A stretch of DNA of 64,000 bases from Prochlorococcus sp. AG-402-M15 (GCA_003216615.1 QCIP01000003.1:62001-126000), one strand, 5' to 3'. Shown: positions 27,655-36,320, counted from the stretch's first letter. Program-made: numbers and translations. The notes: generated by a model from the sequence alone, not told the origin.

Positions 27655-28041
27655 ATGGAAATAAATAAATTAGTCGATTTAAATAATCTTAGAACTGCTC
27701 CTGAATTAAGTAATATACAAGTAAAAAAACTATTACAAGAACTAGAAGTAAATATTTTAAATACCGATTGGATAACTATAGGAATAATGGCACCTAGTGA
27801 TAGTAGGGCTATTGAAGCATTAAAATCAATTTCTAAGAAATATTCTTCAATTAAATTTGAGAATTTAAATTCTATTAATGCTGATGGAAGTGTTTTTTTA
27901 AAAGGTAATCAAAAAACTGGTAATGTTTTTATTAGATCTGAAAATGGTCTTGGAGAAGGAATTCTAATAACATGTCAGTACTACAAAGATTCTAAAGAAT
28001 CTAATACTTTTGGACCATTGCCATTAGATTTTTTCGCATAA
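27655..28041 (+). CDS. DUF1824 family protein
   Basis: The track ORF begins at 27598 inside the MIF-like gene, but the ATG at 27655 (MEINKLVDLNNLRTAPELSN) is the better start and gives 128 aa. The body contains LNTDWITIGIMAPSDSRAIEALKSI and GNVFIRSENGLGEGILITCQYYK, and ends TFGPLPLDFF, which match the DUF1824 family of cyanobacteria and plastid-bearing organisms. Function unknown, soluble. It lies 26 bp after the MIF-like gene and may share its transcript. Confidence 0.75.
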   Translation: MEINKLVDLNNLRTAPELSNIQVKKLLQELEVNILNTDWITIGIMAPSDSRAIEALKSISKKYSSIKFENLNSINADGSVFLKGNQKTGNVFIRSENGLGEGILITCQYYKDSKESNTFGPLPLDFFA

Positions 28042-28199
28042 TTAATTCCTAAGCTATTTATTTATCCTAAATCTAATTTAATTAATGCTTTTGAACAAAT
28101 GAAATTTTTCAAAACTTGGAGTTAAAAATTTTTTTTATTTTTAAGCTTTGTTATTATGTTTAATGGTATTTATCTAAATTTTACTACTATTTTAATTTG

Positions 28200-29069
28200 A
28201 TGTTTTTTCAGGATATAATTCAAAATTTAAATAATTTTTGGTCAGAAGAAGGTTGTTTGATAATGCAGCCATATGATACTGAGAAGGGTGCTGGGACAAT
28301 GAATCCGCATACTTTTTTAAGAGCTATTGGCCCAGAGCCGTGGAGTGTTGCATATTCAGAGCCATGTAGAAGACCAACAGATGGAAGATTTGGTGATAAT
28401 CCTAATAGAGCTCAACATTACTTTCAATATCAAGTAATAATTAAACCTTCTCCAGAGGGAATACAGGAAAAATATTTAACATCTTTAGAATCCCTAGGAA
28501 TTAATCCTAGAAATCATGACATAAGATTTGTAGAAGATAATTGGGAGTCCCCTACTCTTGGAGCTTGGGGAGTTGGTTGGGAAGTTTGGCTGGACGGAAT
28601 GGAAGTTACTCAGTTTACCTATTTCCAACAATGCGGGGGGATAGATTGTAATCCAATACCTATTGAAATTACCTATGGATTAGAGAGGATTGCAATGTTT
28701 TTGCAGGATAAAGAAAGTATTTGGAACTTAAATTGGAATAAAAATCTGAAATATAGTGATATTTGGCTTCAATTTGAAAAAAGTCAATGCACATATAATT
28801 TTACTGAATCTAATCCTGATAATCTCAGAAAACTATTTGAAATTTATCAAGTTGAGGCAAATACTCTTGTTGAGAAAAAAATAACTTACCCTGCTCTTGA
28901 TTTTGTCCTAAAGTGTAGTCATACTTTTAATTTGCTTGATGCGAGGGGCGTGATATCAGTAACAGATCGTGCTCAATATATTGAAAAGATTCGTAAATTA
29001 GCAAGAGAAGTTGCATCATCTTGGATTGAGGAAAGAGAATCTTTAAAATTTCCTCTATTAAATAATTAA
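28200..29069 (+). CDS. glyQ: Glycyl-tRNA synthetase alpha subunit
   Basis: GlyQ is the class II catalytic subunit of the alpha2-beta2 bacterial GlyRS; the beta subunit gene is not in this window. The protein (289 aa from the ATG at 28200; the track prefers TTG one codon earlier) carries [31 protein letters not shown] and [10 protein letters not shown], and the [20 protein letters not shown] signature. All are near invariant in GlyQ. The family usually has about 290-300 residues. Confidence 0.97.
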   Translation: MFFQDIIQNLNNFWSEEGCLIMQPYDTEKGAGTMNPHTFLRAIGPEPWSVAYSEPCRRPTDGRFGDNPNRAQHYFQYQVIIKPSPEGIQEKYLTSLESLGINPRNHDIRFVEDNWESPTLGAWGVGWEVWLDGMEVTQFTYFQQCGGIDCNPIPIEITYGLERIAMFLQDKESIWNLNWNKNLKYSDIWLQFEKSQCTYNFTESNPDNLRKLFEIYQVEANTLVEKKITYPALDFVLKCSHTFNLLDARGVISVTDRAQYIEKIRKLAREVASSWIEERESLKFPLLNN

Positions 29070-29170
29070 AAAACAGAGATAATTTCCAATTAAAAATGGA
29101 TGTAACAAAAGATACAAGGTCTTGAAGCTTTTCTTTCTTCCTTTTTTTGTTACAGCCGATACAGTATAGT

Positions 29171-29192
29171 TACCCATTTTTGTGGGTTTTTT
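29171..29192 (+). terminator. Terminator-like hairpin just upstream of the porin gene
   Basis: The stem ACCCA/TGGGT with loop TTTTTG is followed by TTTTTT. The stem is only 5 bp. It could end the glyQ transcript or act as an attenuator in the porin leader; a TATAGT -10-like box lies directly before it. A GAGG Shine-Dalgarno follows the hairpin, 4 nt before the porin ATG. Confidence 0.45.
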
Positions 29193-29206
29193 CCGTGTGA
29201 GGTAAA

Positions 29207-30508
29207 ATGAAACTCTTCCAAAAGTTGTTGGTTGCAGGAACTGCTTTGAGCTTATTAGCTCCAGTTGCTTCTCAAGCTTCCGACACAGTCAATCTAGAGG
29301 AGATGAATAGCTATGTTCGTAGCGTAAAATCATCTTCAAGATTAGATAGCAAAACCTTCATTAATGATATTAAAGATGGTCTTGCAAATATTAATAACCG
29401 TGTAGACGTATTAGAATCTAGGCAGAACAACTTTGAAGCTGGTGGATTCTCTGACACAACAACATTAGACGGTAAAGCAGTTTTTACTGTTGGTGCTCTT
29501 GATGCTCCTGATGGTGTAGCTACTCTTACTGACTCGACTTTGTTCCAGTACATGTACGTCATGAACTTGAATACAAGTTTTACTGGTGATGACAATCTTT
29601 ATGTAAGGATTAAATCTGGAAACAATTACACTTCAAAAGATGCCAATGGTGATAAGGTAAAACATACTTTTGGCGAAACTAATTACGGTACATATCTTTC
29701 CTCCACTAACCAAAATGGAGATGTGCTAAAGGTTGATAAGATGTGGTACACAATGCCATTAGGTGACAATTTAACGTTTACTGCTGGACCTAAGATTGAA
29801 AACTACTACATGCATGGTACAACGCCTTCAATCTATAAACCTGTTTTAAAACAGTTTACTCTTGGTGGTAATGCTTCAGCTTATGGTGCAAGTACTAGCC
29901 CTGGTGCTGGTTTGACATGGACTTCAGATAATGGAATAGCAATTAGCACAAACTTCACTACTAAATCAGGTAATTCTACAGGTTTATTAACTAACGAAGG
30001 AGCAACTAGTTGGGCTACTCAAGTTGGTTATACACAACCACGCTATTCAGTTTCAGCAATTCTTAATCAAAAGTATAATGATTGGGAGGATAGTTACTTC
30101 TCTACCGCTAATGGTAAGCAAAGAACTTACAACGATGCAAGTAGTACTAACATTGGTCTAAGAGCTTGGTGGAGACCAGAAGAGACAGGAACTGCAGTAC
30201 CTTCAATTTCTGTAGGTTATGACACTTCTGAAACAGATGCGAACGCAAACAGTAGTACAGATATGTACTTTGTTGGTCTTCAATGGCAAGATATGTTCTC
30301 AGCAGAAGATCGTATAGGACTAGCTTTCGGTCAGCCACAAAAGCGTGAAGATGAGACAACTGATCCTTTTGCTTGGGAAGTATATTATCAATTCCAAGTT
30401 AATGATTCAGTTTCTGTAACTCCAGCTGTATTCGGTGGTTCCGATAGAAACGGAACAGCTGGTGCAGATTTAACTGGTGTAGTTGTCGAAACAACATTCA
30501 AATTCTAG
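29207..30508 (+). CDS. Outer-membrane porin, cyanobacterial OprB/Som-like
   Basis: The 433-aa protein has a Sec signal peptide (MKLFQKLLVAGTALSLLAPVASQA), a short helical segment that may be coiled coil (INDIKDGLANINNRVDVLESRQ), then a beta-barrel with alternating hydrophobic strands ending TGVVVETTFKF with a C-terminal aromatic residue, as outer-membrane proteins do. It resembles Prochlorococcus porins but has only a short remnant where most cyanobacterial porins have an SLH domain that binds peptidoglycan. A GAGG ribosome site precedes the ATG and a strong terminator follows. It probably lets small solutes through; an iron role is speculative. Confidence 0.85.
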   Translation: MKLFQKLLVAGTALSLLAPVASQASDTVNLEEMNSYVRSVKSSSRLDSKTFINDIKDGLANINNRVDVLESRQNNFEAGGFSDTTTLDGKAVFTVGALDAPDGVATLTDSTLFQYMYVMNLNTSFTGDDNLYVRIKSGNNYTSKDANGDKVKHTFGETNYGTYLSSTNQNGDVLKVDKMWYTMPLGDNLTFTAGPKIENYYMHGTTPSIYKPVLKQFTLGGNASAYGASTSPGAGLTWTSDNGIAISTNFTTKSGNSTGLLTNEGATSWATQVGYTQPRYSVSAILNQKYNDWEDSYFSTANGKQRTYNDASSTNIGLRAWWRPEETGTAVPSISVGYDTSETDANANSSTDMYFVGLQWQDMFSAEDRIGLAFGQPQKREDETTDPFAWEVYYQFQVNDSVSVTPAVFGGSDRNGTAGADLTGVVVETTFKF

Positions 30509-30532
30509 TAATAGAAGTTGAAATTAAAAAAA

Positions 30533-30558
30533 GCGCCCTATTAAGGGCGTTTTTTTTT
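30533..30558 (+). terminator. Rho-independent terminator after porin
   Basis: The perfect stem CGCCCT/AGGGCG with loop ATTA, flanked by A-rich sequence and followed by nine T, is classic. The A-run on the left means it may also end the convergent minus-strand transcript from 30839. Confidence 0.93.
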
Positions 30559-30599
30559 GTTTAAAGGCTTAATTTGATTTTTATCTTTGGAGGTTTACT

Positions 30600-30839
30600 T
30601 TACCAGCAGTTTTCACCTTCTCCAATGGGAATACACATACTTGACTTAGCTGCTTCATCTGCAATCTTTTGAGCTTCTGCATCTAATACAAAGTCAGCAT
30701 CTAAAGGCATATCAGTATTCCATTCTTTTAATCCGCCTAGATCATTTTCACTAGCATTCAAAGTATTTGTTTCTGTTGTTGCAATTGTTAGTGCACTAGT
30801 TGCAGCTAAAAAAATTGCGATAGAACTTTTTTTAGGCAT
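30600..30839 (-). CDS. Small secreted protein, C-terminal Cys pair
   Basis: The 79-aa protein has an N-terminal signal peptide (KKSSIAIFLAATSALTIATTETNTLNA) and a short acidic mature part ending SSMCIPIGEGENCW, with two cysteines that could form a disulfide in the periplasm. It lies between the porin terminator and a PiuC-like dioxygenase. I recall similar small proteins with a CW-type C-terminus in Prochlorococcus, all without known function. Confidence 0.68.
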   Translation of the reverse strand: MPKKSSIAIFLAATSALTIATTETNTLNASENDLGGLKEWNTDMPLDADFVLDAEAQKIADEAAKSSMCIPIGEGENCW

Positions 30840-30911
30840 TTTATTTTTGTTGTTCTTTTATTTTAATAAATTTTATTTTTATATTCTATTCAATGTATAA
30901 AATGTTTCTTA

Positions 30912-31577
30912 TCAATCTCCTAATGTACGAAGCAGGTTTGAATACGATTTGAAGATTAGATCAAGTTCATCAGATCTACCATGCTTAGCAAGCAAAGTCC
31001 TTGCTCCTGCATCTAGATCAAATAAATATTCTCTTTCCTCTATACTTTTTATATAACTTTCTATCCATCCAACAACAACTATTCTTTCACCACTAATTAC
31101 TTCTTGAACTGAATGTAAATATGTACTGGGATATATAATTATTTCTCCAGAATCAAGCTTAAATTTATCTTCTGAATTAAGACCTTCAATTAATAATTCA
31201 CCTCCTGAATATTTATCTTTTTCAGTAAGAAAAAGTGTAAATGATAAATCTGCTCTGCCTGTAGACATAAAGGCATTATCTATATGTCTTCCATATTTCA
31301 TTCCTTGCAATGATTTGGTAAACATTGTTCCATGAATTCTTTTAGGTAGGGCAAAGCTTTTTATTAGAATATTGCTGAGAATTTTTTTTTCAATCAATTC
31401 AGTATATTTTTTTGAAATATTAGAACTTCTATCGAGCTGAAGATTATCTTTAACTTTTGATGCGTGATTACCTGCAGTTTTTTTGCCATTTTCCCATGGT
31501 AAATCTTTAAGAAATAAATCTTTTAAAGAAGAATTTATTTCTTTAGGATTTAGTAATTGATGAGTTAAATAATTCAT
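30912..31577 (-). CDS. PiuC-like PKHD-type Fe(II)/2-oxoglutarate dioxygenase
   Basis: The 221-aa protein is a prolyl-4-hydroxylase-type dioxygenase. The iron ligands are H98 and D100 in GMKYGRHIDNAFM and H155 in YLHSVQEV; R165 (ISGERIVVVGWI) would bind 2-oxoglutarate. LSFTLFLTE-KYSGGELLIEG matches PiuC/PKHD proteins, which in other bacteria are iron-regulated and sit next to TonB receptors. Here it is divergent from an Fe(III)-binding protein gene, so an iron link is plausible. The substrate is unknown. Confidence 0.85.
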   Translation of the reverse strand: MNYLTHQLLNPKEINSSLKDLFLKDLPWENGKKTAGNHASKVKDNLQLDRSSNISKKYTELIEKKILSNILIKSFALPKRIHGTMFTKSLQGMKYGRHIDNAFMSTGRADLSFTLFLTEKDKYSGGELLIEGLNSEDKFKLDSGEIIIYPSTYLHSVQEVISGERIVVVGWIESYIKSIEEREYLFDLDAGARTLLAKHGRSDELDLIFKSYSNLLRTLGD

Positions 31578-31679
31578 TGCTTATATTAAAAATGATACAA
31601 AGTGAGGTATAGAAAATGTCTTTTAGAACCCTTCATAGGTAGTTGGAGATAAAGTAACCATAGATACTAATTTGAAAAA
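31578..31679. promoter_or_regulatory. Shared divergent promoter region, dioxygenase / Fe-binding protein
   Basis: This 102-bp AT-rich gap separates the starts of the PiuC-like gene (minus) and the Fe(III)-binding protein gene (plus). It must hold both promoters and would be the place for a Fur site. I can pick out no convincing 19-bp Fur palindrome by eye, so only the arrangement is firm. Confidence 0.4.
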
Positions 31680-32702
31680 ATGCAAAAGTTTAAAAAACTA
31701 TTTTATTCAGCCTTAGCGTCTTCATTTCTTTTTAATGTAAGTCTTCCTACTTATTCTACAGAGAGAGAAGTAAAAGTTTATTCTGGCAGACATTACAATA
31801 CTGATAGAGATATTTATAAGAAATTTGCAGAAGAAACTGGCATAAAAGTTAGACTAATTGAAGCAGCTGGTATTTCTTTAATTGAGAGACTGAAAAGAGA
31901 AGGAAATAATTCTCAAGCAGATTTAATTTTGCTAGTTGATGCGGCAAGAATAACAAATGCTGCAAAATTAGGTTTACTTCAAAAAATTGAATCAACAAAT
32001 CTTGAAAAAGATGTGCCCGTTGGTCTGAAAGACCCAAATAAGGAATGGTATGCTTTAACAAGAAGAGTAAGAGTAATGGTTGCCAATCCTAAGGTTGTAG
32101 ATATAAATAAAATAAATGATTATACAGATTTAGCTGACCCATCATTAAAAGGCAAGGTTTGTTTGAGGAATAGAAAAAGTCCTTATAACCAATCTTTGGT
32201 AGCTAATCAGATTGTAAATAAGGGCCCAGAAGCTACCAAAACTTGGCTAAATGGGATGATTTCAAATGTTTCCCAGCCTTTTTTCCCAGGTGATATTTCT
32301 ATCGTTCGTGCTGTATCAAAGAGAAAATGTGGAGTAGGAATTGTAAATCATTACTATGTGGCTAGGATGCTGGCTGGAGTTAACGGAAGAAGAGATTCTT
32401 TATACGCGAAGAAAACAGTTGTTTTAATTCCTGATCCAGCTCATGTGAATATCAGTGCTGGTGGATTAGCTAAGTATGCCAAAAATAAATCAGAAGCTAT
32501 TCAGCTTCTCGAATTTTTAGCTTCTCCAAGAGGTAGTGAAGGATTGGCAGCCCCTACTTTTGAACACCCTTTAAAAGAAGTAAATCAAAATCAGATTGTT
32601 AAAAACTTTGGGGAATTTACTCCTGATAAAGTGACAGTAGATCAACTTGGCGAGAATAATTCAATGGCTATTAAAATGATGAAAGAAGCTGGTTGGGATT
32701 AA
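31680..32702 (+). CDS. Fe(III) ABC-transporter periplasmic binding protein (FutA/IdiA-like)
   Basis: The 340-aa protein has a signal peptide (MQKFKKLFYSALASSFLFNVSLPTYS) and the type-II periplasmic-binding fold of the FutA/FbpA group: VKVYSGRHYNTDRDIYKKFAEETGI at the start of the mature chain, RNRKSPYNQSLVA in the hinge region, and GIVNHYYVARML, which carries the tandem tyrosines that coordinate iron. It delivers ferric iron to a permease and ATPase that are not in this window. It is probably induced by low iron. Confidence 0.93.
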   Translation: MQKFKKLFYSALASSFLFNVSLPTYSTEREVKVYSGRHYNTDRDIYKKFAEETGIKVRLIEAAGISLIERLKREGNNSQADLILLVDAARITNAAKLGLLQKIESTNLEKDVPVGLKDPNKEWYALTRRVRVMVANPKVVDINKINDYTDLADPSLKGKVCLRNRKSPYNQSLVANQIVNKGPEATKTWLNGMISNVSQPFFPGDISIVRAVSKRKCGVGIVNHYYVARMLAGVNGRRDSLYAKKTVVLIPDPAHVNISAGGLAKYAKNKSEAIQLLEFLASPRGSEGLAAPTFEHPLKEVNQNQIVKNFGEFTPDKVTVDQLGENNSMAIKMMKEAGWD

Positions 32703-32753
32703 AAATTTAATTTCAATTCATAAATTAATTTCTCCCATTATTATTTTTATTAG

Positions 32754-32838
32754 GGAGAGGTGGCTGAGTGGTCGAAAGCGAACGACTCGAAATCGTTTAA
32801 CGGGAAACTGTTCGTGGGTTCGAATCCCACCCTCTCCG
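32754..32838 (+). tRNA. tRNA-Ser (anticodon CGA)
   Basis: An 85-nt tRNA with acceptor GGAGAGG/CCTCTCC and discriminator G, anticodon loop CTCGAAA between GA and TC stems, and a long variable arm (TTTAACGGGAAACTGTTC) as in class II tRNAs. T-arm GTGGG-TTCGAAT-CCCAC. CGA reads UCG. CCA is not encoded; a T-run follows and may aid termination. Confidence 0.97.
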
Positions 32839-32851
32839 TTTTTATTGGTTA

Positions 32852-33010
32852 TTAAGCACAGGAATTTACATGTTTAATCTTTATAGGCAATATATTCCCA
32901 CCTTCTAGATAAGTGCTTGCTTTAACAATTAAAGGAATGGAAATGATACTTAATGCCAATAAAGTCGTAGCGACAGGTTGTGCGAGACGGATGAGTGTTT
33001 TTTTGTCCAT
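32852..33010 (-). CDS. Small single-helix or secreted protein (52 aa)
   Basis: This is below the track cut. It encodes MDKKTLIRLAQPVATTLLALSIISIPLIVKASTYLEGGNI and ends HVNSCA. The basic N-terminus, hydrophobic stretch and VKAS junction look like a signal peptide, leaving a mature tail of about 21 residues with one Cys. It reads towards the tRNA-Ser gene. Small genes of this type are common in Prochlorococcus; function unknown. Confidence 0.55.
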   Translation of the reverse strand: MDKKTLIRLAQPVATTLLALSIISIPLIVKASTYLEGGNILPIKIKHVNSCA

Positions 33011-33068
33011 TAGAATTAAATGATTTCCCAATAGATAGCACTAAGAATTTTCTTTGAGAAGAAATTAA

Positions 33069-33092
33069 ACACGTATAAAAACACGTATAAAA
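33069..33092. repeat. Two tandem copies of a 12-bp unit
   Basis: ACACGTATAAAA occurs twice in direct succession, 59 bp upstream of the 52-aa minus-strand gene. It contains an ACGT core and a TATAA motif, so it could be a duplicated promoter element or simple slippage. Confidence 0.6.
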
Positions 33093-33282
33093 AACTAGAG
33101 AAGTATTGGAGAAAATAATCTATTTAATTCTTTTCTGAACGAAAAATATTTCCATAAAGTTTTTGGTTCTGTCAAATGAATAAATATATGTGAAGCCATA
33201 AGATATAAAAGAATTTTGGATAGAAACAAATATTTTTAAAAAACTTGCATGTATTCTGTATTAAACTAAACAATTAAATCAT

Positions 33283-33453
33283 CTATTCACCTTTGCCTTT
33301 TAATCCATCAATAAAACCACTACTTATACCTTTTATAGTTTTGCCTACAACATTCCCTGCTTCATTTGCATTATTTTCAATTTCAGCTTTTGTACAACTT
33401 GAAATAGAAATTCCCAGTACTAAAATTGAAAATATGATTAAAAAATTCTTCAT
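33283..33453 (-). CDS. Small predicted lipoprotein (56 aa)
   Basis: This is below the track cut. It encodes MKNFLIIFSILVLGISISSC followed by TKAEIENNANEAGNVVGKTIKGISSG and ends KGKGE. The ISSC motif at residues 17-20 is a good lipobox, so Cys20 would be lipidated and the 36-residue tail would lie in the periplasm. It resembles small entericidin-like lipoproteins only in size and layout. Function unknown. Confidence 0.65.
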   Translation of the reverse strand: MKNFLIIFSILVLGISISSCTKAEIENNANEAGNVVGKTIKGISSGFIDGLKGKGE

Positions 33454-34131
33454 CCGTTTCTTTTACTGAAAATTGCAAATTATAATAGCATATCAACTAA
33501 GTTTATATTAATAATTGCATAGCTTGATTCATACTGTCTTTTAGTTTTGAATAAGAAAATTAATGAACTATGAATTGTGAGAAGTTGGTAAAAATACAAA
33601 AAAATATTTTTGTTGCAGGATTTATTGGGGACTTATCAACTATGAATTGATTTATCCTTCCCATAAATGAACATTGGTCTTTAATTCAATATCTGGACTC
33701 TAGGTATGCTTTTAAGTAGTTACATTTAAAGGAAGAAAAATTTTTAAAAATTCCCCGAAGATAATAGCTATAAGTCAAATTAGGATCTATTTAAATTAAA
33801 ATATTTTTGCAGTTTACTCATAAAGGATAAACCAGAGAGTTCCGTTTCTAAATATTTGACGATAGATTAAAGAGCAACAAAATTTCAAAATTAATTTGAA
33901 CTATTTAAATTCTTTCTTATTAGTACTTTTAGTTCTGGCTAATTACTCTAATCTTTACCTTACTCATTTTAAAAAAAGAAGAAAATAATATTTAATTTAC
34001 AGTTTTTTAAATACCAAATTATGATTTACCTTGGCTTTATATAAACTATTATCTTAATAAAAACTAAGATTGATCTATGAAGTTTTTTTGGAGTAAGATT
34101 TAGAAAACAAAAAAGTCTTAGAAGTAAAATT
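33454..34131. other. Long gene-free stretch
   Basis: These 678 bp hold no ORF of convincing length on either strand, no tRNA fold and no clear terminator. The sequence is strongly AT-rich. It separates the small lipoprotein gene from the 643-aa outer-membrane-like gene, so it contains the promoters of both. An undetected small RNA cannot be ruled out. Confidence 0.6.
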
Positions 34132-36063
34132 ATGAGATTGATTGCATATATTTTTTTTTCTATTCAAATATTAAATTATCTAGGCGTTTTTGCAGAAAAA
34201 TTAAAAGATGAATCGTCTGAATTAAATATAATTAATTTTGAAAATAAAGACGAAAACAAATCTGAACCTTTGAATAAGGTTATCTGGAAATCTTACAAGA
34301 ATGACGAAAACGAATCTGAACCTTTGAATAAGGTTATCTGGAAATCTTACAAGAATGACGAAAACGAATCTGAACCTTTGAATAAGGTTATCTGGAAATC
34401 TTACAAGAATGACGAAATTTATTTTGAAAATAAAAAAGATCAAGGTTCGATTACCAATAGGATCAACTCATCAAGTGAACAAAGAATATATAAATCCACA
34501 AAAAACTCAGTTTTTTCTATTACTGAAATTGAACCTTTTTTACCACTCAATAATTTCCTTGACTATGGCAATTTTCAAACCTCTGTTAGGTGGAAATCAT
34601 CTTTTGACGGAGGTTTATCGGGTGGAACAGGGCAACAAAACCCTTCATTTGTTTTGGATTATGGAATCTCAGATTTCTCCCTTCTTTCTATTTATATTAC
34701 TGGAGCTGATGATGAACTTTATAACTTAGTAGGTGGTCAGAAAATTAACTATTATTGGCAAAGTTACGCACTTTCATTTAAGAAAAGATTAATAGACGAG
34801 AAAGATTTTGATTTTGGATTGTCATGGGTATCCACTGTTGAATATTGGAGGCATGCTAGTGGATCTGAAACGGCAAAAAGCATCTATAATCAAAAAGATA
34901 GTTCATTTGGTAAAGACAAATTTGAACAATTAGTTGGGGCTTTATCTTTTCCAATATCAAAAAATTTAAATGAAAATTTTACTGCTTTAATTGTCCCCGG
35001 CATTACATTTTTACCTGAGAAATTAGGATCTAAAGGTATTGGTAAAAATGCATATGGGAATAATTTTTATATTGGAAGTGGCCTTGTCTATGATGTGACT
35101 GATGATTTTAATCTTCTTTTCTCATATACCACCCCTTTAGGCCCAGGTAATAATTATTTTGACAGTGATTTAAATTACTCTAGAAAGTCTATATATAGTT
35201 TTGGTTTGGGATGGGATGTTAATCCTAAGATTGGAATTGAAGGAAAAATAACCAACTCATATGGGGCTTCGCCCTCTACGGGATTGCTTACTATCCCTTC
35301 AGATAATCTGCCACTTTATTCAGCCAGCATAACTTATAGACCCTACGGAGAGGATACATACCTTAATCCTCTAAATGAAAGAGACAAATTGATCAGTAAT
35401 GGTGGAATTACTGTAAATAATGCCTTAATACCAAGAGCTGGAACTTCTCAATTTAACTTCAACTATGATAGTAGAGGAAATTTGTTCGGTTCTTATGGTT
35501 ATTCTTTATCAAATATATTCCAATTAGAGCTTCTAAATATTGGTAGTTTTAATGATTTAAACCTTAGTGGAAGTACAAATTCGAATTTATATTCAACCTA
35601 CTTAGGTGAAAATAATCTTAATTTTAGGTTAGGCGGGAAACTTTTAATATTTAGTCCCCAAAAAGATGACCTTTATTGGGCTACATTAAGATCATCGGTT
35701 GGTAGAAATGATAATACTAATCAAGGGTATTTATTCTCAGAATTTATTAATACTTTTAGATTAAACAATTGGTTAACCTTTAATATTAGTCCTAAATATT
35801 TTTTTAGTGGAGTGGAAAGTTTTGGTGGGATCGGCTTTTCAAGTTATATAAGTTTATCAGATAGTTTAATGCTTATTCCAGAAATAAATACTTCAATTAA
35901 AAACGATTCGGATTTTAATACTACTATTGCATTGAGATATTCTCTTTCATCTGAAAAGTCATTAGATTTATATTTTTCTAATGCTGCAGGGGTTCAAGAC
36001 ATTGGACAAATTCTTAAAGATAAAGAATATAGATTAGGAATTAATTTGAATTTTTTATATTAA
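34132..36063 (+). CDS. Outer-membrane beta-barrel-like protein with N-terminal repeats
   Basis: The 643-aa protein starts with a signal-like helix (LIAYIFFSIQILNYLGVFA), then three 18-residue repeats (SEPLNKVIWKSYKNDENE type), a polar linker to about 125, and a long C-terminal part (about 135-643) of alternating strands rich in Tyr, Gly and Asn that ends in LGINLNFLY with a terminal aromatic, as in beta-barrels. Segments such as SSFDGGLSGGTGQQNPSFVLDYGISDFSLLSIYITGADDE look conserved. I do not recognise a named family. It stands alone after a long gene-free stretch and is probably surface exposed. Confidence 0.7.
   Translation: MRLIAYIFFSIQILNYLGVFAEKLKDESSELNIINFENKDENKSEPLNKVIWKSYKNDENESEPLNKVIWKSYKNDENESEPLNKVIWKSYKNDEIYFENKKDQGSITNRINSSSEQRIYKSTKNSVFSITEIEPFLPLNNFLDYGNFQTSVRWKSSFDGGLSGGTGQQNPSFVLDYGISDFSLLSIYITGADDELYNLVGGQKINYYWQSYALSFKKRLIDEKDFDFGLSWVSTVEYWRHASGSETAKSIYNQKDSSFGKDKFEQLVGALSFPISKNLNENFTALIVPGITFLPEKLGSKGIGKNAYGNNFYIGSGLVYDVTDDFNLLFSYTTPLGPGNNYFDSDLNYSRKSIYSFGLGWDVNPKIGIEGKITNSYGASPSTGLLTIPSDNLPLYSASITYRPYGEDTYLNPLNERDKLISNGGITVNNALIPRAGTSQFNFNYDSRGNLFGSYGYSLSNIFQLELLNIGSFNDLNLSGSTNSNLYSTYLGENNLNFRLGGKLLIFSPQKDDLYWATLRSSVGRNDNTNQGYLFSEFINTFRLNNWLTFNISPKYFFSGVESFGGIGFSSYISLSDSLMLIPEINTSIKNDSDFNTTIALRYSLSSEKSLDLYFSNAAGVQDIGQILKDKEYRLGINLNFLY
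34249..34410 (+). repeat. Three 54-bp in-frame tandem repeats
   Basis: The unit GACGAAAACRAATCTGAACC... is repeated at a period of 54 bp from 34249, 34303 and 34357, with a partial fourth start at 34411. The copies are almost identical (one base difference seen, A versus G). Each encodes 18 residues, so copy number can change without breaking the frame. Confidence 0.95.
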
Positions 36064-36068
36064 AAAAT

Positions 36069-36320
36069 TTAGTTTTCCCAAAAAGGATCCGTAGTTAATG
36101 AAACTTTTAAAAAGCCTTTTTTATTAGTTTTAATATCACTTATACAAGCTCTTATGGTTTCACCATTTACATCTATTTCACATGCACCGCAACTCCCTGT
36201 AAGACAGCCAGTTGGTATTTCTAAACCAGCTTTTTCTGCAGATGAGAACCAATTATCTCCCTCTGAAGCATAGGTCTCATTATTATTTGGCCATCGAATT
36301 TTAATTTTTGAGTTTTTCAA
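36069..36320 (-). CDS. Small [2Fe-2S] ferredoxin
   Basis: The 83-aa protein has the ferredoxin cluster motif C39-x4-C44-x2-C47 and a fourth cysteine at 59 (IPTGCLTGSCGACEIDVNGETIRACI). The short spacing to the fourth Cys is typical of ferredoxin-domain electron carriers of the oxygenase type rather than photosynthetic PetF. It overlaps the cobQ stop by 4 bp, so the two are translationally coupled, and it may deliver electrons in a step near cobalamin synthesis or elsewhere; the partner is unknown. Confidence 0.88.
   Translation of the reverse strand: MKNSKIKIRWPNNNETYASEGDNWFSSAEKAGLEIPTGCLTGSCGACEIDVNGETIRACISDIKTNKKGFLKVSLTTDPFWEN

Noticed and set aside
34249-34410. CRISPR array
   Set aside because: The repeats are contiguous 54-bp coding units without spacers, and no cas genes are present.
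34222-34443. 73-aa minus-strand ORF with three repeats of a hydrophobic unit
   Set aside because: It is the reverse frame of the tandem repeat in the outer-membrane-like gene and has no independent support.
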